A DNA stretch of 22,500 nt from Glandiceps talaboti (GCF_964340395.1 NC_135557.1:23261225-23283724), one strand, 5' to 3'. Positions 1 to 9,378 are shown, counted from the stretch's first letter. The notes: a model not told the origin generated them from the letters alone. Numbers and translations: made by a program.

Positions 1-88
1 ATGTATGTATGTATGTATGTATGTATGTATGTATGTTTGTTTTGTTTGTATGTTTGTTTGTTTGTTTGTTAGTTTGTTTGTTTGTTGT
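1..88. repeat. Microsatellite (ATGT)n passing into (TTTG)n
   Basis: About 36 bases of ATGT units followed by TTTG units. It belongs to the same compound TATG family as the arrays at 5.1 kb and 9.4 kb. The rest of 89-329 shows no feature and no minus-strand AATAAA. Confidence 0.9.
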
Positions 89-365
89 ATATCCTGGTTT
101 AGTTGCTTCAACTACGCCTTCAACATCACAATATTACAGAAAAAGAAACTTACAGTTAGCACACTTTACAAATTAAAATCCGGTATGATGTACTATTGAT
201 GAATTTTGATTTTAATTCTCATTTCCCTTTCAACATGGGATATACGAAAAGCATATTGGCATATCATGTGAGTTTTAAAGTAAATATTGTCCAGTATGAG
301 TTGTCGTATTTTACAATATTATTACACTATTAGGTGTTCCACAGCATTTCAACTTGTAACATTAC

Positions 366-422
366 CTCCTCTTTGTAATCCTTTGCTGGATTTAAATGAC
401 CATCATCCAATTCTTTACTTCC
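366..422 (-). CDS. Exon 10: cytoplasmic tail exon, possibly not the last
   Basis: Acceptor CTCTAAAG follows a long pyrimidine tract, and the exon is in phase 0 with exon 9. It encodes GSKELDDGHLNPAKDYKEE, a charged tail segment. The next bases, GAG|GTAATG, look like a phase 0 donor. If they are not used, the frame runs 11 more codons to TAA at 332-330. No ITAM or ITIM motif (YxxL/I/V) is seen in this exon. Further cytoplasmic exons, if any, lie to the left of the window. Confidence 0.6.
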
Positions 423-610
423 CTTTAGAGTAAAAGAAGGAAAAAATGATTTAAAAATGACGTTCACATCATCTCTAGCTACAGACGGGTTATTTGAGTA
501 AACTATTCCAATGTTACTATTTCAGTAATTGACATCACAGTGCCTATTATATGCAGAAACCATGAGTTTATGTTATCATCATTTGGAATGATTTAAATAT
601 AAGTACTTAC

Positions 611-735
611 TTTTTCGATCATTCTTCTTTTAAACCAGAGAAAGTACAGCATAACGCCAACAATAGCGACAATAACCAGTGTTGTGATTGCAGTTAGGAA
701 GATAGTTAAACCAATATAACATTTACATGGATAAC
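611..735 (-). CDS. Exon 9: transmembrane exon
   Basis: 125 nt, acceptor TATCTCCAG (phase 1), donor AAA|GTAAGT (phase 0). The translation has a short Cys-rich stalk (CYPCKCYIGLT), a helix of about 23 hydrophobic residues ending in VGVMLYFLWF, and then the basic stop-transfer sequence KRRMIEK. This orientation puts the Ig domains outside the cell. The exon is too short for an ATG-based ORF call and was found from the hydrophobic frame and splice motifs. Confidence 0.82.
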
Positions 736-858
736 CTGGAGATAAAGAATAGCACAGGAAAATGCAATTTATATATGTTGCTGGAATTTAACTCAGTGTA
801 ACAGTTACCAAAACAACGAGCTTTTGTAATTAGCTTTTCTAATTAGTAATAAAACAAA

Positions 859-860
<2 letters not shown>

Positions 861-938
<78 letters not shown>

Positions 939-962
939 TCTATCTCTCTATCTCTCCCTCTC

Positions 963-995
<33 letters not shown>

Positions 996-1020
996 CCTCT
1001 CTCTCTCCCTCTCTCTCTAT
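861..1020. repeat. (CT)n microsatellite in intron 8
   Basis: About 160 bases of nearly pure CT, interrupted by CCCTC and TAT units. On the transcribed (minus) strand it is GA-rich. Open frames here are repeat artefacts. The remainder of the intron (736-860 and 1021-1454) shows nothing else. Confidence 0.95.
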
Positions 1021-1454
1021 TCATGTGTTAGTTACATAGCTATGTAACATATACTGTTCTTGTTGTGATGTAAAAGAAGATTAATGGAAAATGCTACTTT
1101 TTATTTACGATTATATATGTTGTAAGAGTGTATACATTAGCTAATATAACATCTACAAATCCGACAATTTTAAGTATAAAATAATCAAGATTTAGTTTCT
1201 TTTGTTTATTCATTCTCTGTTACAAGGCTGGTAGGGTACCAGTTTTGTAACTAGTAATATATTTAATTCCTATTGCTATTACAACATCAAATTATCTAAC
1301 AAACGTGAAAAAAAAACGTCAAGAAGGGAATAATTATGTACAAATATGCAATACAAACATGACAAGGTCGCATTACATTAGGTAAACAATATTTACGTCA
1401 TCCAATGTGTAAACATTACGATTGATAAATATACATTCCATCTATTTTACTCAC

Positions 1455-1769
1455 ATTCAATTTTCTCCATTTTGATTGAATAACTGTCATCTTCACTTAT
1501 ACCGTTGGCAGCAACACAGGTGTACATTCCAATATGACGTGACCGTATATCTACTATCGTCAGTTCACTTGATATCACTGTTTCAGTAGAAGTGTCCTCC
1601 ATTGTAGTAATGTAGATATTATTTTCATGACTCGTTATAACGTCGTTGTTATAATCATACCATGTTATGTTGGCAATGGGATTGGACTCCACTGTACATT
1701 CTATGGTTACAGAGTGTTCAAGGCATACTTCAACCACGTCTGTTGGATTTCTATAGATATCTGGAGAAT
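1455..1769 (-). CDS. Exon 8: membrane-proximal Ig domain (I-set-like)
   Basis: 315 nt, phase 1-1, acceptor CAAAAAG, donor T|GTGAGT. The joined codon gives a YSPDIYRNPT start. The Ig core is VTIECTVESNPIANITWYD (Cys and Trp) with the F strand SRHIGMYTCVAANG. The NPIANITWYD motif is the closest match to plus-strand exon 4 (FPIANMIWYD), and the acceptor context AAG|AT TC(T/G) CC is the same, which confirms both borders. The exon lies next to the transmembrane exon. Confidence 0.87.
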
Positions 1770-1889
1770 CTTTTTGACAGGGAAACATAAAATTAAATAT
1801 GTTAGACGGAAAGGGAGGTGGAGGGGATTCGAAATCCAAAATGATTAAGAAACTAAAATAGGTTAAAAATCCCAAAATATAATGCTTAC

Positions 1890-2186
1890 AGTAAACAAGT
1901 ATATCCATTTCATCAATCACCGATTCTTCACTGAAGTCATAGAATCGTGTGGTTGCATTACATCTGTATGTACCGTTGTCAGTTCGGTCAATCTCATTAA
2001 TATAATATGCTAGTGTCACCGTGTCAGTACTGCGGAGAATAGTTTCGTTATTTCCATCAATGAAATATAGTTCTAAGTTGTAGGGGTCTGGATTCCCATG
2101 ATATGATGAGCAGTGAATGACAATAGTATCGCCTTCGATGATGTCTCCATCTTCACTGGTTACTGAAATATCAACTTGAGGCAGAT
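1890..2186 (-). CDS. Exon 7: Ig domain without the core tryptophan
   Basis: 297 nt, phase 1-1, acceptor CAATCTAG, donor T|GTAAGC. An Ig domain with IVIHCSS (first Cys) and a canonical F strand, RTDNGTYRCNAT. The position of the core Trp is occupied by a hydrophobic stretch (LELYFIDG), so the fold lacks the usual Trp. NGT and NAT glycosylation sequons are present. The following intron is only 120 nt and has no in-frame stop. The plus-strand gene has no equivalent of this exon. Confidence 0.8.
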
Positions 2187-2438
2187 CTAGATTGGGAAAC
2201 ATTTCGATATATTTGATTATATGGTTGGTAACACTATTGATAGTTTAAAAACAATTTTCAGGATTGAAATCCTGGTTAGAGCTCTTATAATTTTACTCAT
2301 ATAATTGATGTTTTGCACTTAAAATGTGTATTGTATTTTGCATTAACGGTGAGGTACTCAAGGGTCGATCTTTATAAATGTATGTACGGTGGAACGAAAA
2401 ATTATTATATTATAATTGCTGTGTTAACGAACTTGCTT

Positions 2439-2456
2439 ACGTCCACTTTAAATTTG

Positions 2457-2500
<44 letters not shown>

Positions 2501-2696
2501 CTCGGTGAGTATCAATCTGCTAAGACAGTGCTCTATACCGCAGTGGCAGAGCGTAATAGTTTTGGTAGTACTGGAACTCTTTCTTGGGTGTGACTCGGAG
2601 TTTCACGCATATTGCGATCATCAGACAGAGTGTCTGATGATCGCAATATGCGTGAAACTCCGAGTTACACCCAAGAAAGAGTTCCAGTACTACCAA

Positions 2697-2794
<98 letters not shown>

Positions 2795-2885
2795 TACTAT
2801 AACTTGTGTATTGTGTGTAATACAGCTCTACTTCTCAGTATTGAGCGCTTTTCCTTCAGTTTGTCTTACCTCTTACACTGAATTA

Positions 2886-2961
<76 letters not shown>

Positions 2962-2977
2962 AATTTAAAGTGGACGT
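2439..2977. mobile_element. Nested foldback element with TA arrays, in intron 6
   Basis: The outer ends are 22-nt perfect inverted repeats (2439-2460 and 2956-2977; left end ACGTCCACTTTAAATTTGAT). Inside lie three (TA)n arrays at about 2458-2499, 2700-2793 and 2886-2959. They separate a 57-bp unique arm (2499-2555) from a hairpin with arms of about 72 nt (2556-2627 and 2631-2702), a 3-nt loop and one mismatch. No coding capacity is seen. This suggests a non-autonomous foldback or MITE-like element. The core recurs at 19165-19327. Confidence 0.75.
2556..2702. repeat. Near-perfect long hairpin (72-nt arms)
   Basis: The left arm starts TAGTTTTGGTAGTACTGGAA and the right arm ends in its exact complement, TTCCAGTACTACCAAAACTA. 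The centre is TCAGACA-GAG-TGTCTGA. Only one arm position fails to pair (GTGACTC versus GTAACTC). The flanking (TA)n could extend the fold further. Confidence 0.93.
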
Positions 2978-3225
2978 GTGTGTGTGTGTGTGTTAATCAA
3001 TATGTTCTCGTCTCCTCACGAACGACTGAAACTGTACACAATCGATATATACTATTAAATAATATAATGGTCATTTATAGGTGGTAAAACATGAACCAAA
3101 CATTAAATAGAACAAAGCAATTTGACATATGTAAAATGATACTATCTTGGGTCGAAATCAGAAGGAGTTAACAATGCCATGAAAAGATTATGTCTGACAA
3201 CTTTTGTTAATAAAAAAGGACTTAC

Positions 3226-3492
3226 ACTGTACATCCATATATGTGCTGTTCGTTCCGTACCCATGACTATCATCATAATATGTATTGGTAGCTGTACAGA
3301 TCTGATCTCCATGTAATACTCGTGTCACATCATCGAGGTTTACTACAGCGTTGTCATACTCAATTCCGTCAGATAGAGTCCATGTATAATCTACTTCTAT
3401 AGGGTTACCATCAGTGACGTCACAGGATAAAGTGACATCTTCCCCTTCCTTCAGGCAAACATAAGTACTCGAAACAGTAATTGTCGGTGGAT
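3226..3492 (-). CDS. Exon 6: Ig domain, tandem array copy 3
   Basis: 267 nt, phase 1-1, acceptor TTTTAG, donor T|GTAAGT. The domain begins YPPTITVSSTYVCLKEG and then matches exon 4 with only about nine differences in the remaining 72 residues, by eye. The Cys-Trp-Cys core is intact. The first strand carries an extra Cys (YVCLKEG) that the sister exons lack at this position. Its downstream intron of about 1 kb contains the foldback element. Confidence 0.87.
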
Positions 3493-3718
3493 CTAAAATA
3501 AGAATTACGTCATTGACAGTACACATTATAAAACACTAACCTTGCTGGTTAATGTAATGTAATGGGTCTTACAATAACATCTTTATCATCACATTGTGAA
3601 ATCCCACAATATATATATAATAAATTCACCCATAAAATAGATACATACATTTAAAAAACGCAAATCTGATATTCAAATCCTTTGCAAACCCTTTCTGCAC
3701 AACATGCACGATACATAC

Positions 3719-3768
3719 ATTGAACGTCAAGATGGGATTTGTTTGTTCCATATCCATGACTACCAACT
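3719..3768 (-). pseudogene. Relic of a fourth copy of the tandem Ig exon (3' end only)
   Basis: Inside the intron between exons 5 and 6, the minus strand reads GSHGYGTN..., then HLDVQC, directly followed by a donor-like T|GTATGT. This is the last third of the exon 4/5/6 domain with its splice donor. The upstream part carrying the first Cys, the Trp and the acceptor is missing or unrecognisable, so the relic cannot make a domain. It shows that the array once had at least four units. Confidence 0.75.
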
Positions 3769-3824
3769 TGTGCATGTCATTGGTGACCTTCAAGAATGTT
3801 TTCTATCAGGGACAGTTTACTTAC

Positions 3825-4091
3825 ATTGTATATCTAGATATGTTGTATTAGTCCCTTCACCATGACTACCATCATAATATGTATTGGTAGCTTTACACAT
3901 CTGATCACCATGCAATACTCGTGTCACATCAACGAGGTTTACTACAGCGTTGTTACACTCAGTTCCGTTGGATAGAGTCCATGTATAACCTACTTCTATA
4001 GGGTTACCATCAGTGACGTCACATAATAAAGTGACATTTTCCCCTTCCTTCATGGTGAGAGAACGGATAAAAACGTCAACTCTAGGAGCAT
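3825..4091 (-). CDS. Exon 5: Ig domain, tandem array copy 2
   Basis: 267 nt, phase 1-1, acceptor TTTTCAG, donor T|GTAAGT. The translation begins YAPRVDVFIRSLTMKEG and then follows exons 4 and 6 closely, with the same Cys-Trp-Cys core. Differences from exon 4 include Ser to Leu before the first Cys, a new Cys in place of Tyr in the TECNN segment, and Glu for Tyr in SHGEGTN. The extra Cys is odd: it would leave an unpaired thiol or allow a different disulphide. Confidence 0.87.
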
Positions 4092-4676
4092 CTGAAAAGA
4101 AAGGCCAGTGATATTGAGATGTTAATATAATATATGATAAAAACGCATTTTGTTTGTTTCATCAAATTGTACGGAAAACGCAATATATATTTATGTCGAC
4201 GGCATTTGAATGCTTTACTCAATTTATTATTTTGTGCTAGGGCAATGTCTTTATATGCATTTTGATTTGGTATATATACATGGTTTATATGGTTGAAACG
4301 ACACATGCAGCTTTCAATTTTTTTTCCTTACGCGAGACACTCATTTTCCATCTTGTTCATATTAATATGTATGCGATATACTTAACCTGTTGTTGATTTA
4401 TTTGAACTAAAGTGTGTTATTGTCAAATTGAAACACACCAGATACAGATACACTAAAGAAACATGTCATAACGTTTCTTATGCACATGCATTATGCATAC
4501 AATATTTGCGATGGAAATGTTGGAAACTATTGTAAATGCAAAACAAAGTCACAGTTCGCGCGAGATAAAATGTGACTGTCAAACGAACAGTGGAGATTGA
4601 ACGTTTTTTATGAACTAAGCTACTTGTTTACAGGTTAAAGGAAAAGTCACCTAGACTAGTTGAACTATATCCTTAC

Positions 4677-4943
4677 ATTGTACATCGAAATAAGTTGCAT
4701 TAGTCCCGTATCCATGACTACCATCATAATATGTATTGGTAGCTGTACAGGTCTGATCTCCATGTAATACTCGTGTCACATCAACGAGGTTTACTACAGC
4801 GTTGTTATATTCAGTTCCGTTAGATAGAGTCCATGTATAATCTACTTCTATAGGGTTGCCGTCAGTGACGTCACAGGATAAAGTGACATCGTCTCCCTCC
4901 TTCAGAGTAAAACAAGTTTTGAAAACATCGACTGTTGGTGGAT
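4677..4943 (-). CDS. Exon 4: Ig domain, tandem array copy 1
   Basis: First of three 267-nt phase 1-1 exons encoding almost the same Ig domain. It has acceptor TTTCAG and donor T|GTAAGG. The joined codon gives a YPPTV domain start. Core residues are VTLSCDVTDGNP (Cys), YTWTLSNGT (Trp) and HGDQTCTATN (second Cys); the usual Tyr two residues before the second Cys is replaced. Several NxT glycosylation sequons are present (NGT, NAT). The length is a multiple of three with equal phases, so the exon could be skipped or swapped without shifting the frame. Confidence 0.88.
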
Positions 4944-5078
4944 CTGAAAGAAATAATAACATTACTGATAGTTTGTATTCTTTAAGGTATATACCACACA
5001 CATTGAGACAAATTTTATTATAAATTTAAAGGAAACGTCCCAGTTATAAAACGTTCATTCCAAGGTCAACACATATTC

Positions 5079-5222
5079 TATGTATGTACATGTATGTATG
5101 TATGTATGTGTGTATGTATGTATGTATGTATGTATGTATGTATGTATGTATGTATGTATGTATGTATGTATGTATGTAGCTATGTATGTACGTACGTACG
5201 TGTGCGCACGCACGAATGTATG

Positions 5223-5256
<34 letters not shown>

Positions 5257-5334
5257 TGTGTGTATGTATGTATGTATGTATGTATGTATGTATGTGTGTG
5301 CGCGTGCGTGTGTATGTGTGTATGTATGTATGTA

Positions 5335-5373
<39 letters not shown>

Positions 5374-5485
5374 CTGTCTGTCTGTCTGTCTGTATGTATG
5401 TATGTATGTATGTGTGTGTGCGCGTGCGTATGTATGTATGTATGTATGTATGTATGTGTGTGTGTGCGTGCGTGCGCGTGCGTGC

Positions 5486-5516
<31 letters not shown>

Positions 5517-5546
5517 TGTATGTATGTATGTATGTATGTATGTATG
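5079..5546. repeat. Compound (TATG)n/(TCTG)n/(TGCG) microsatellite in intron 3
   Basis: About 470 bases of TATG repeats with TG/CG interruptions and one block of TCTG units (about 5335-5391). It opens long frames on both strands that are repeat artefacts with no coding value. It lies between exons 3 and 4 of the minus-strand receptor. The rest of that intron (4944-5078 and 5547-6061) has no other feature. Confidence 0.95.
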
Positions 5547-6061
5547 CATACCTCCGCCCTACTCAGAGTTCTACAACAACCTTACCGATATATGGTGTTA
5601 CTGACTTTGTGACAATTGTGTTTCTCACAAATCGTCTCATGGTCCTCTTCAGGAAACCTCTTTTTTTAAAACGTATAGATCAGATATGCAATATTTAACT
5701 TGAACACGTTCACGATGTTACACCACTCACTACTAAATTAAATACCAGGTAGCCATTGTCATTTACGAACGGCAAGTTTTAACAATTGTTTACATTAATG
5801 TTGGCGGCTACATTTCATTTATAAATTTAAATGATAAATACAATTGAAATTCATGTTAAACATTTATACCTAAAGTTAGAAAAAGACAACTATAACACTT
5901 CGTGGCGTTATTCTTTTTTTTTGTATAAGTACGATAAAATTCTCAACGGTAGGTTTTTAAACGTGAGTCAATGTGTGGTTGGAACTATAATAAATTCTTT
6001 AGCTGGGATTGCTTTATGGATATCAGTAATTATGAATTTGAGACTTTGTAGATCTACTTAC

Positions 6062-6340
6062 AGTGGACGTCTAGAATGAATTGTTCTGGACAAGTTACTG
6101 GCGGTTTAAGTGTGAGATGTTCTAATTGACATGTAAAAACATCACCATTGTCTTTTCGACTGACTGTAAACGATATTGTATTGGTTGTTGAATCCCCAAC
6201 TCTTGATACTTCATCTATATTGTTCATTATCCATACCAATTCTCCTGGGGGAACCGCTTTTTCGATTTCACAAACAAAAATAACAGTTTCATTTTCTTTA
6301 ACAACGTTTCCATGATAGGTTTGGCACGTTGGTCCTTGAC
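6062..6340 (-). CDS. Exon 3: second Ig domain (C2-like, CD80/kirrel type)
   Basis: This exon is 279 nt and phase 1-1, between acceptor TTGACAG and donor T|GTAAGT. The core Ig residues are FVCEIE (B-strand Cys), ELVWIM (Trp) and DNGDVFTC (F-strand Cys). An extra Cys pair (GPTC near the start, PPVTC near the end) is typical of the C2-set_2 or CD80-like domain of nectin and kirrel proteins. The KAVPPGELVW motif is shared exactly with plus-strand exon 3, which is also 279 nt. The downstream intron of about 1.1 kb contains the large TATG/TCTG microsatellite. Confidence 0.87.
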
Positions 6341-8267
6341 CTGTCAACACAGGACATTAACATTGTCAGATTAAAACCTACACGGGACAATTACTTAAAA
6401 GAATAGTGATGACTAGCTAATCTCCAAGCCTTTTATTTGGAAGGGCTGTTGCACTTGTAAATTATCATATGCGGTCCAATGTCCCACTTATACTTTCCTA
6501 TGTCATATAATCAACCTAGGTGTTAAGCAGCCAGTTAGTAGTGTGTCCAAGAGGATAAATATTATGAGAAAATATGTACATGGAAATGAAAGACACTTGC
6601 TGTTATATCACGTGCAGGTTATTTTGTATATTGTGAGTCTACATTTGGACTCAGCTACAGATTCGAGATGTTTTATAACGAATTCTTTAGCTAGCATGTG
6701 TTCGATCATTTCATTTGATTCAATTTGACTGAAATTGTCCTTCTATTTAAACCCTTATCTAAATGTAAACATCTTTCACGTTATAATTACCAAGGTATCA
6801 TTTACACGGACACTTCATCCTATGTTATAACTTCTTTGAGATTGTAACAGCGAAGAAGCAAACAGTCATTACACATTATTCCTAATCTGCATATAATTGA
6901 GTCTAAATCTATTTTCATATTGATAATAAACGGCTCAGAAGTTAAGACTTGCGGAAAAGTTCCAAAGGGTAACCCAAGGTCACATTGAGCTCTCAGCTGT
7001 CCTGCATTAATACTTAAAACAATTTGTTCATTTCGCGAATAATATTTTCCCTATATGATGATGTAATTAAGTGTCATTGTGATATCATCAGTGTCAAATA
7101 CTGGCCGATTACAGACAAGCTGGAAGAATAGTTGCTCGGTCATATTGCTTCACCATGATTCATATCAGTCAACATTAATTGCATTGAATGGAGGCACCGA
7201 GAACACTTATTAGTTCATTTATTTATGGTGTTTATTACTTATTTCTTTGAATCGTAATAAACATGTGTATTATTTGTTCAGAACTTGCACCGAACTTAAT
7301 TCAGAACTTAATCTATGAAAACATTACATTAATATATATTTTCTATGTGTCTCCTTCGTTAGAAAACTTATTTATAACAGTACTAGTAGTTTCCCATACC
7401 CCTTTCCCAATCATATGCTGCGTAAAGTATAAAACAAGCTGCCTAAATATACAATCAAACATCCTTCGGACACGGTCTCTGGAAGCTCTCTGTGGTAAAC
7501 ATTAAACATATTAACAATAAATAGACATGTGTTGGATGAAATACCGGTAACTTGTTATTTCATTTCATATTTTGTTTCTTTGCAATTAATATACACATAT
7601 GAAATGCGCAATAAATGTATTATAAGACAATATACAAGTTGTCTATACAAAAAGGGAAAACAATACTTAGTTACAGAAGTCACAAAGGGTCGGAAAAAAC
7701 ACAAATATCTGGTTAAGGGTTTGATTTTCATGGATTCGAAGAGAGAAAAATTGGAAATCGCAACAGATAAAATAGGGTAAGATACAATTATACTCATTAC
7801 ATGGACTCAAACTGAGTATGTTTTTGAGTTGTAATTCTTTTCTGCATATTAAATTAAAGGTACTTAAAGTATCCTACTAATATATACTTAACACACTTGC
7901 AATTGACTGAACTCAAACTTGGTATTCGGATATATCCTTTGAAAGATCCGTTGATGTAATATATCATTGGTATCCACAATGTACAGATACTCTCTACTAT
8001 CCAATTCACAATTCTAACAGCGCCAGAACACAACTTTTAATGTTAGAGAAAGCATGTACTGTATATTGTTGTACGTATTTTGACTTGAAAAACCTTATAT
8101 TCCCAGATGTAAACTAGCTTTAATTGAGCCACTTTAAGATCTTTTAATAGTAAAAAAAATTAAATGAATGATTACCAGTCTATCAATTCAACAAGCGAAT
8201 TAATATTGCAAAAAAATTAGTTATATTTTGCATCGTGTCTACGCCAACCTCCAACTTGTACACTTAC

Positions 8268-8567
8268 TTAACACATGTAGATAAGCTGTTGCGCCAACAC
8301 GGGGAATTGGAGCATTACAGGAATGATCTCCTTCCCGTTCTAATTCTGTGATATGTAAACCAAGGTCGTACTCCCCCTTGCTATAATCACCAATTAAATA
8401 ATAACCTTCATCACTTCTGCGTACTGATTCCCCGTCGGAAATCGTGTACGTTGTGTCTTTAACAGTTTTCACCCATTCAAGAAAAGTAGGTTCACTAACT
8501 GTACAGTTCATACGAATATCTCCACCAAGGAAACCTATCGTCTCTATGGGAGTCTGAACAAACGTAC
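8268..8567 (-). CDS. Exon 2: first Ig domain (V-like)
   Basis: This exon is 300 nt and phase 1-1, between acceptor TTGCAG and donor A|GTAAGT. It encodes an Ig fold with the B-strand cysteine in MNCT, the core tryptophan in LEWVK and the F-strand cysteine in EREGDHSC, where His replaces the usual Tyr of the D-G-Y-C motif. The GEYDLGLHI strand precedes it. The exon is strongly similar to plus-strand exon 2 (shared ETIGF, EGYYLIG, GEYDLGLHIT and LHVLS) and to the dead copy at 11170-11466. As the membrane-distal domain it is the likeliest ligand-binding domain. Confidence 0.85.
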
Positions 8568-8781
8568 CTGCAACGTACAGAATAAACAAATTAACGAAGA
8601 CAATATATAGCATGTGACTAAATATATATGTACACGAATTCGAACGTATGCATTCAACAATGATTAAAATAAACGTTGGGAATTACTGGAGTTTCAAACT
8701 TATCACATACAATTATGTCAAAATTGCCAACACTGAGGGATAGTGGATTTATTTCAAAACGAATGATAAAAATCAGCTTAC

Positions 8782-8848
8782 CAACAGTTTGGCTGACAAT
8801 GCTTAATATAAAAACGAGTTTAGTTATACTCCCGCGTCGGCTGCACAT
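8782..8848 (-). CDS. Exon 1: signal peptide of the minus-strand Ig receptor
   Basis: The exon starts with ATG (MCSRRGSITK...) and has a basic n-region (RRGSITK) followed by the hydrophobic core LVFILSIVSQTVG. This fits a secretory signal peptide of about 20 residues. It ends one base into a codon at a good donor, G|GTAAGC, so the intron is phase 1. That matches the phase 1 acceptor of exon 2 and rebuilds a Gly codon. The plus-strand paralogue has the same arrangement. Confidence 0.75.
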
Positions 8849-8902
8849 AGTTACATATTAGGGTATTACTTATCGTTTGAAAACAACCACTTCCGCTGGT
8901 GA

Positions 8903-8908
8903 TTTATA
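8903..8908 (-). promoter_or_regulatory. Candidate TATA box of the minus-strand receptor
   Basis: TATAAA on the minus strand, 60 nt from its first base to the exon 1 ATG. The plus-strand paralogue has GATATAAA at an almost identical distance (59 nt) from its preferred ATG, which supports both. The implied transcription start is near 8875, giving a leader of about 25-30 nt. TATA-like strings are common in AT-rich DNA, so the call rests on the shared spacing. Confidence 0.4.
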
Positions 8909-9378
8909 TCTGCAAACGATGACAAAACAAAAAAGAAAAACAATACTCACAGCTAAAAATGTCACACAGGCTGGACTTATTATTCAATAAACCCCACATA
9001 AATAATTATGTCTTGTTGATATGACAGGATCGTAAACGTACAAGGCAGGAAACACATGTATAATATCCATGGTATTAAAAGTTGCCTTAGCGTGAGTTTT
9101 TCTATTTTACAGTTTACCTTAATTTAACATTGCACTCGAAAACGCGTACCATTGGTTAATGTGCAAATAGGAAATAGGTATTCTTATTAGTAGCGGTGTT
9201 TTTATCAATAGTTGATCTTTACAGAAAATTAGTGCAGCTATTCGAGCGCCCTCAAGATACATCCTGAGCATTAACGGTTCTCATTTGTTTTAGTACATTT
9301 GTACTGGACATCAACTCGGAACTATATGACTATTGTCACTTACGCATATATACATGTATAAATCTGTGTATCTATGGT

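Larger units (their letters stand above)
366..8848 (-). other. Gene model: ten-exon Ig-superfamily receptor (minus strand)
   Basis: Overall gene, read right to left. The coding exons found are 8848-8782, 8567-8268, 6340-6062, 4943-4677, 4091-3825, 3492-3226, 2186-1890, 1769-1455, 735-611 and 422-366, together 2241 nt with consistent phases. Introns 1 to 8 are phase 1 and the intron after the transmembrane exon is phase 0. Predicted product: signal peptide, seven Ig-like domains, one transmembrane helix and a short cytoplasmic tail, so a type I surface receptor or adhesion molecule. The phase 1-1 Ig exons and the YPP/YSP domain junctions are usual for IgSF genes. The domain order recalls kirrel, nectin or hemicentin-type proteins, but no orthologue is recognised. 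The true 3' end may lie outside the window. Splice sites are inferred from sequence only. Confidence 0.85.
6723..9330. repeat. Tandem segmental duplication, copy A
   Basis: Direct duplication partner of about 9606-13800. The similarity starts near the GACTGAAATTGTCCTTCT string at 6727 and runs through intron 2, exon 2 and the distal part of intron 1, to about 8743. A further block of about 100 bp upstream of the promoter (about 9190-9320) also matches copy B. Within intron 2 the two copies diverge strongly over about 7860-8230. This copy holds the intact exons 1 and 2. Boundaries are by eye. Confidence 0.75.

Noticed and set aside
839-1024. Arg/Glu-repeat open frame
   Set aside because: Translation of the (CT)n microsatellite.
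2540-2560. tRNA gene suggested by the A-box-like GCAGTGGCAGAGCG
   Set aside because: No matching B box, anticodon arm or acceptor stem could be built. It is part of the foldback repeat.
2313-2996. 227-codon open frame and its minus-strand partner
   Set aside because: They translate (TA)n arrays (IYIYIY) and the foldback hairpin. The same hairpin reads on both strands because it is a palindrome.
4082-4306. 74-codon minus-strand frame
   Set aside because: It lies in intron 4 directly before the exon 5 acceptor, has no Ig features and is AT-driven.
5044-5698. Several 147-174-codon open frames on both strands
   Set aside because: All lie in the TATG/TCTG microsatellite and translate to repeated MYVC/HTYI units. 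They are repeat artefacts.
6823-7050. 76-codon minus-strand frame in intron 2, copy A (with a 63-codon frame in the matching part of copy B at 9900-10091)
   Set aside because: It looked like a conserved coding block because the region is duplicated, but the open frame differs between copies and a one-base deletion in copy B breaks it. No domain or splice support.
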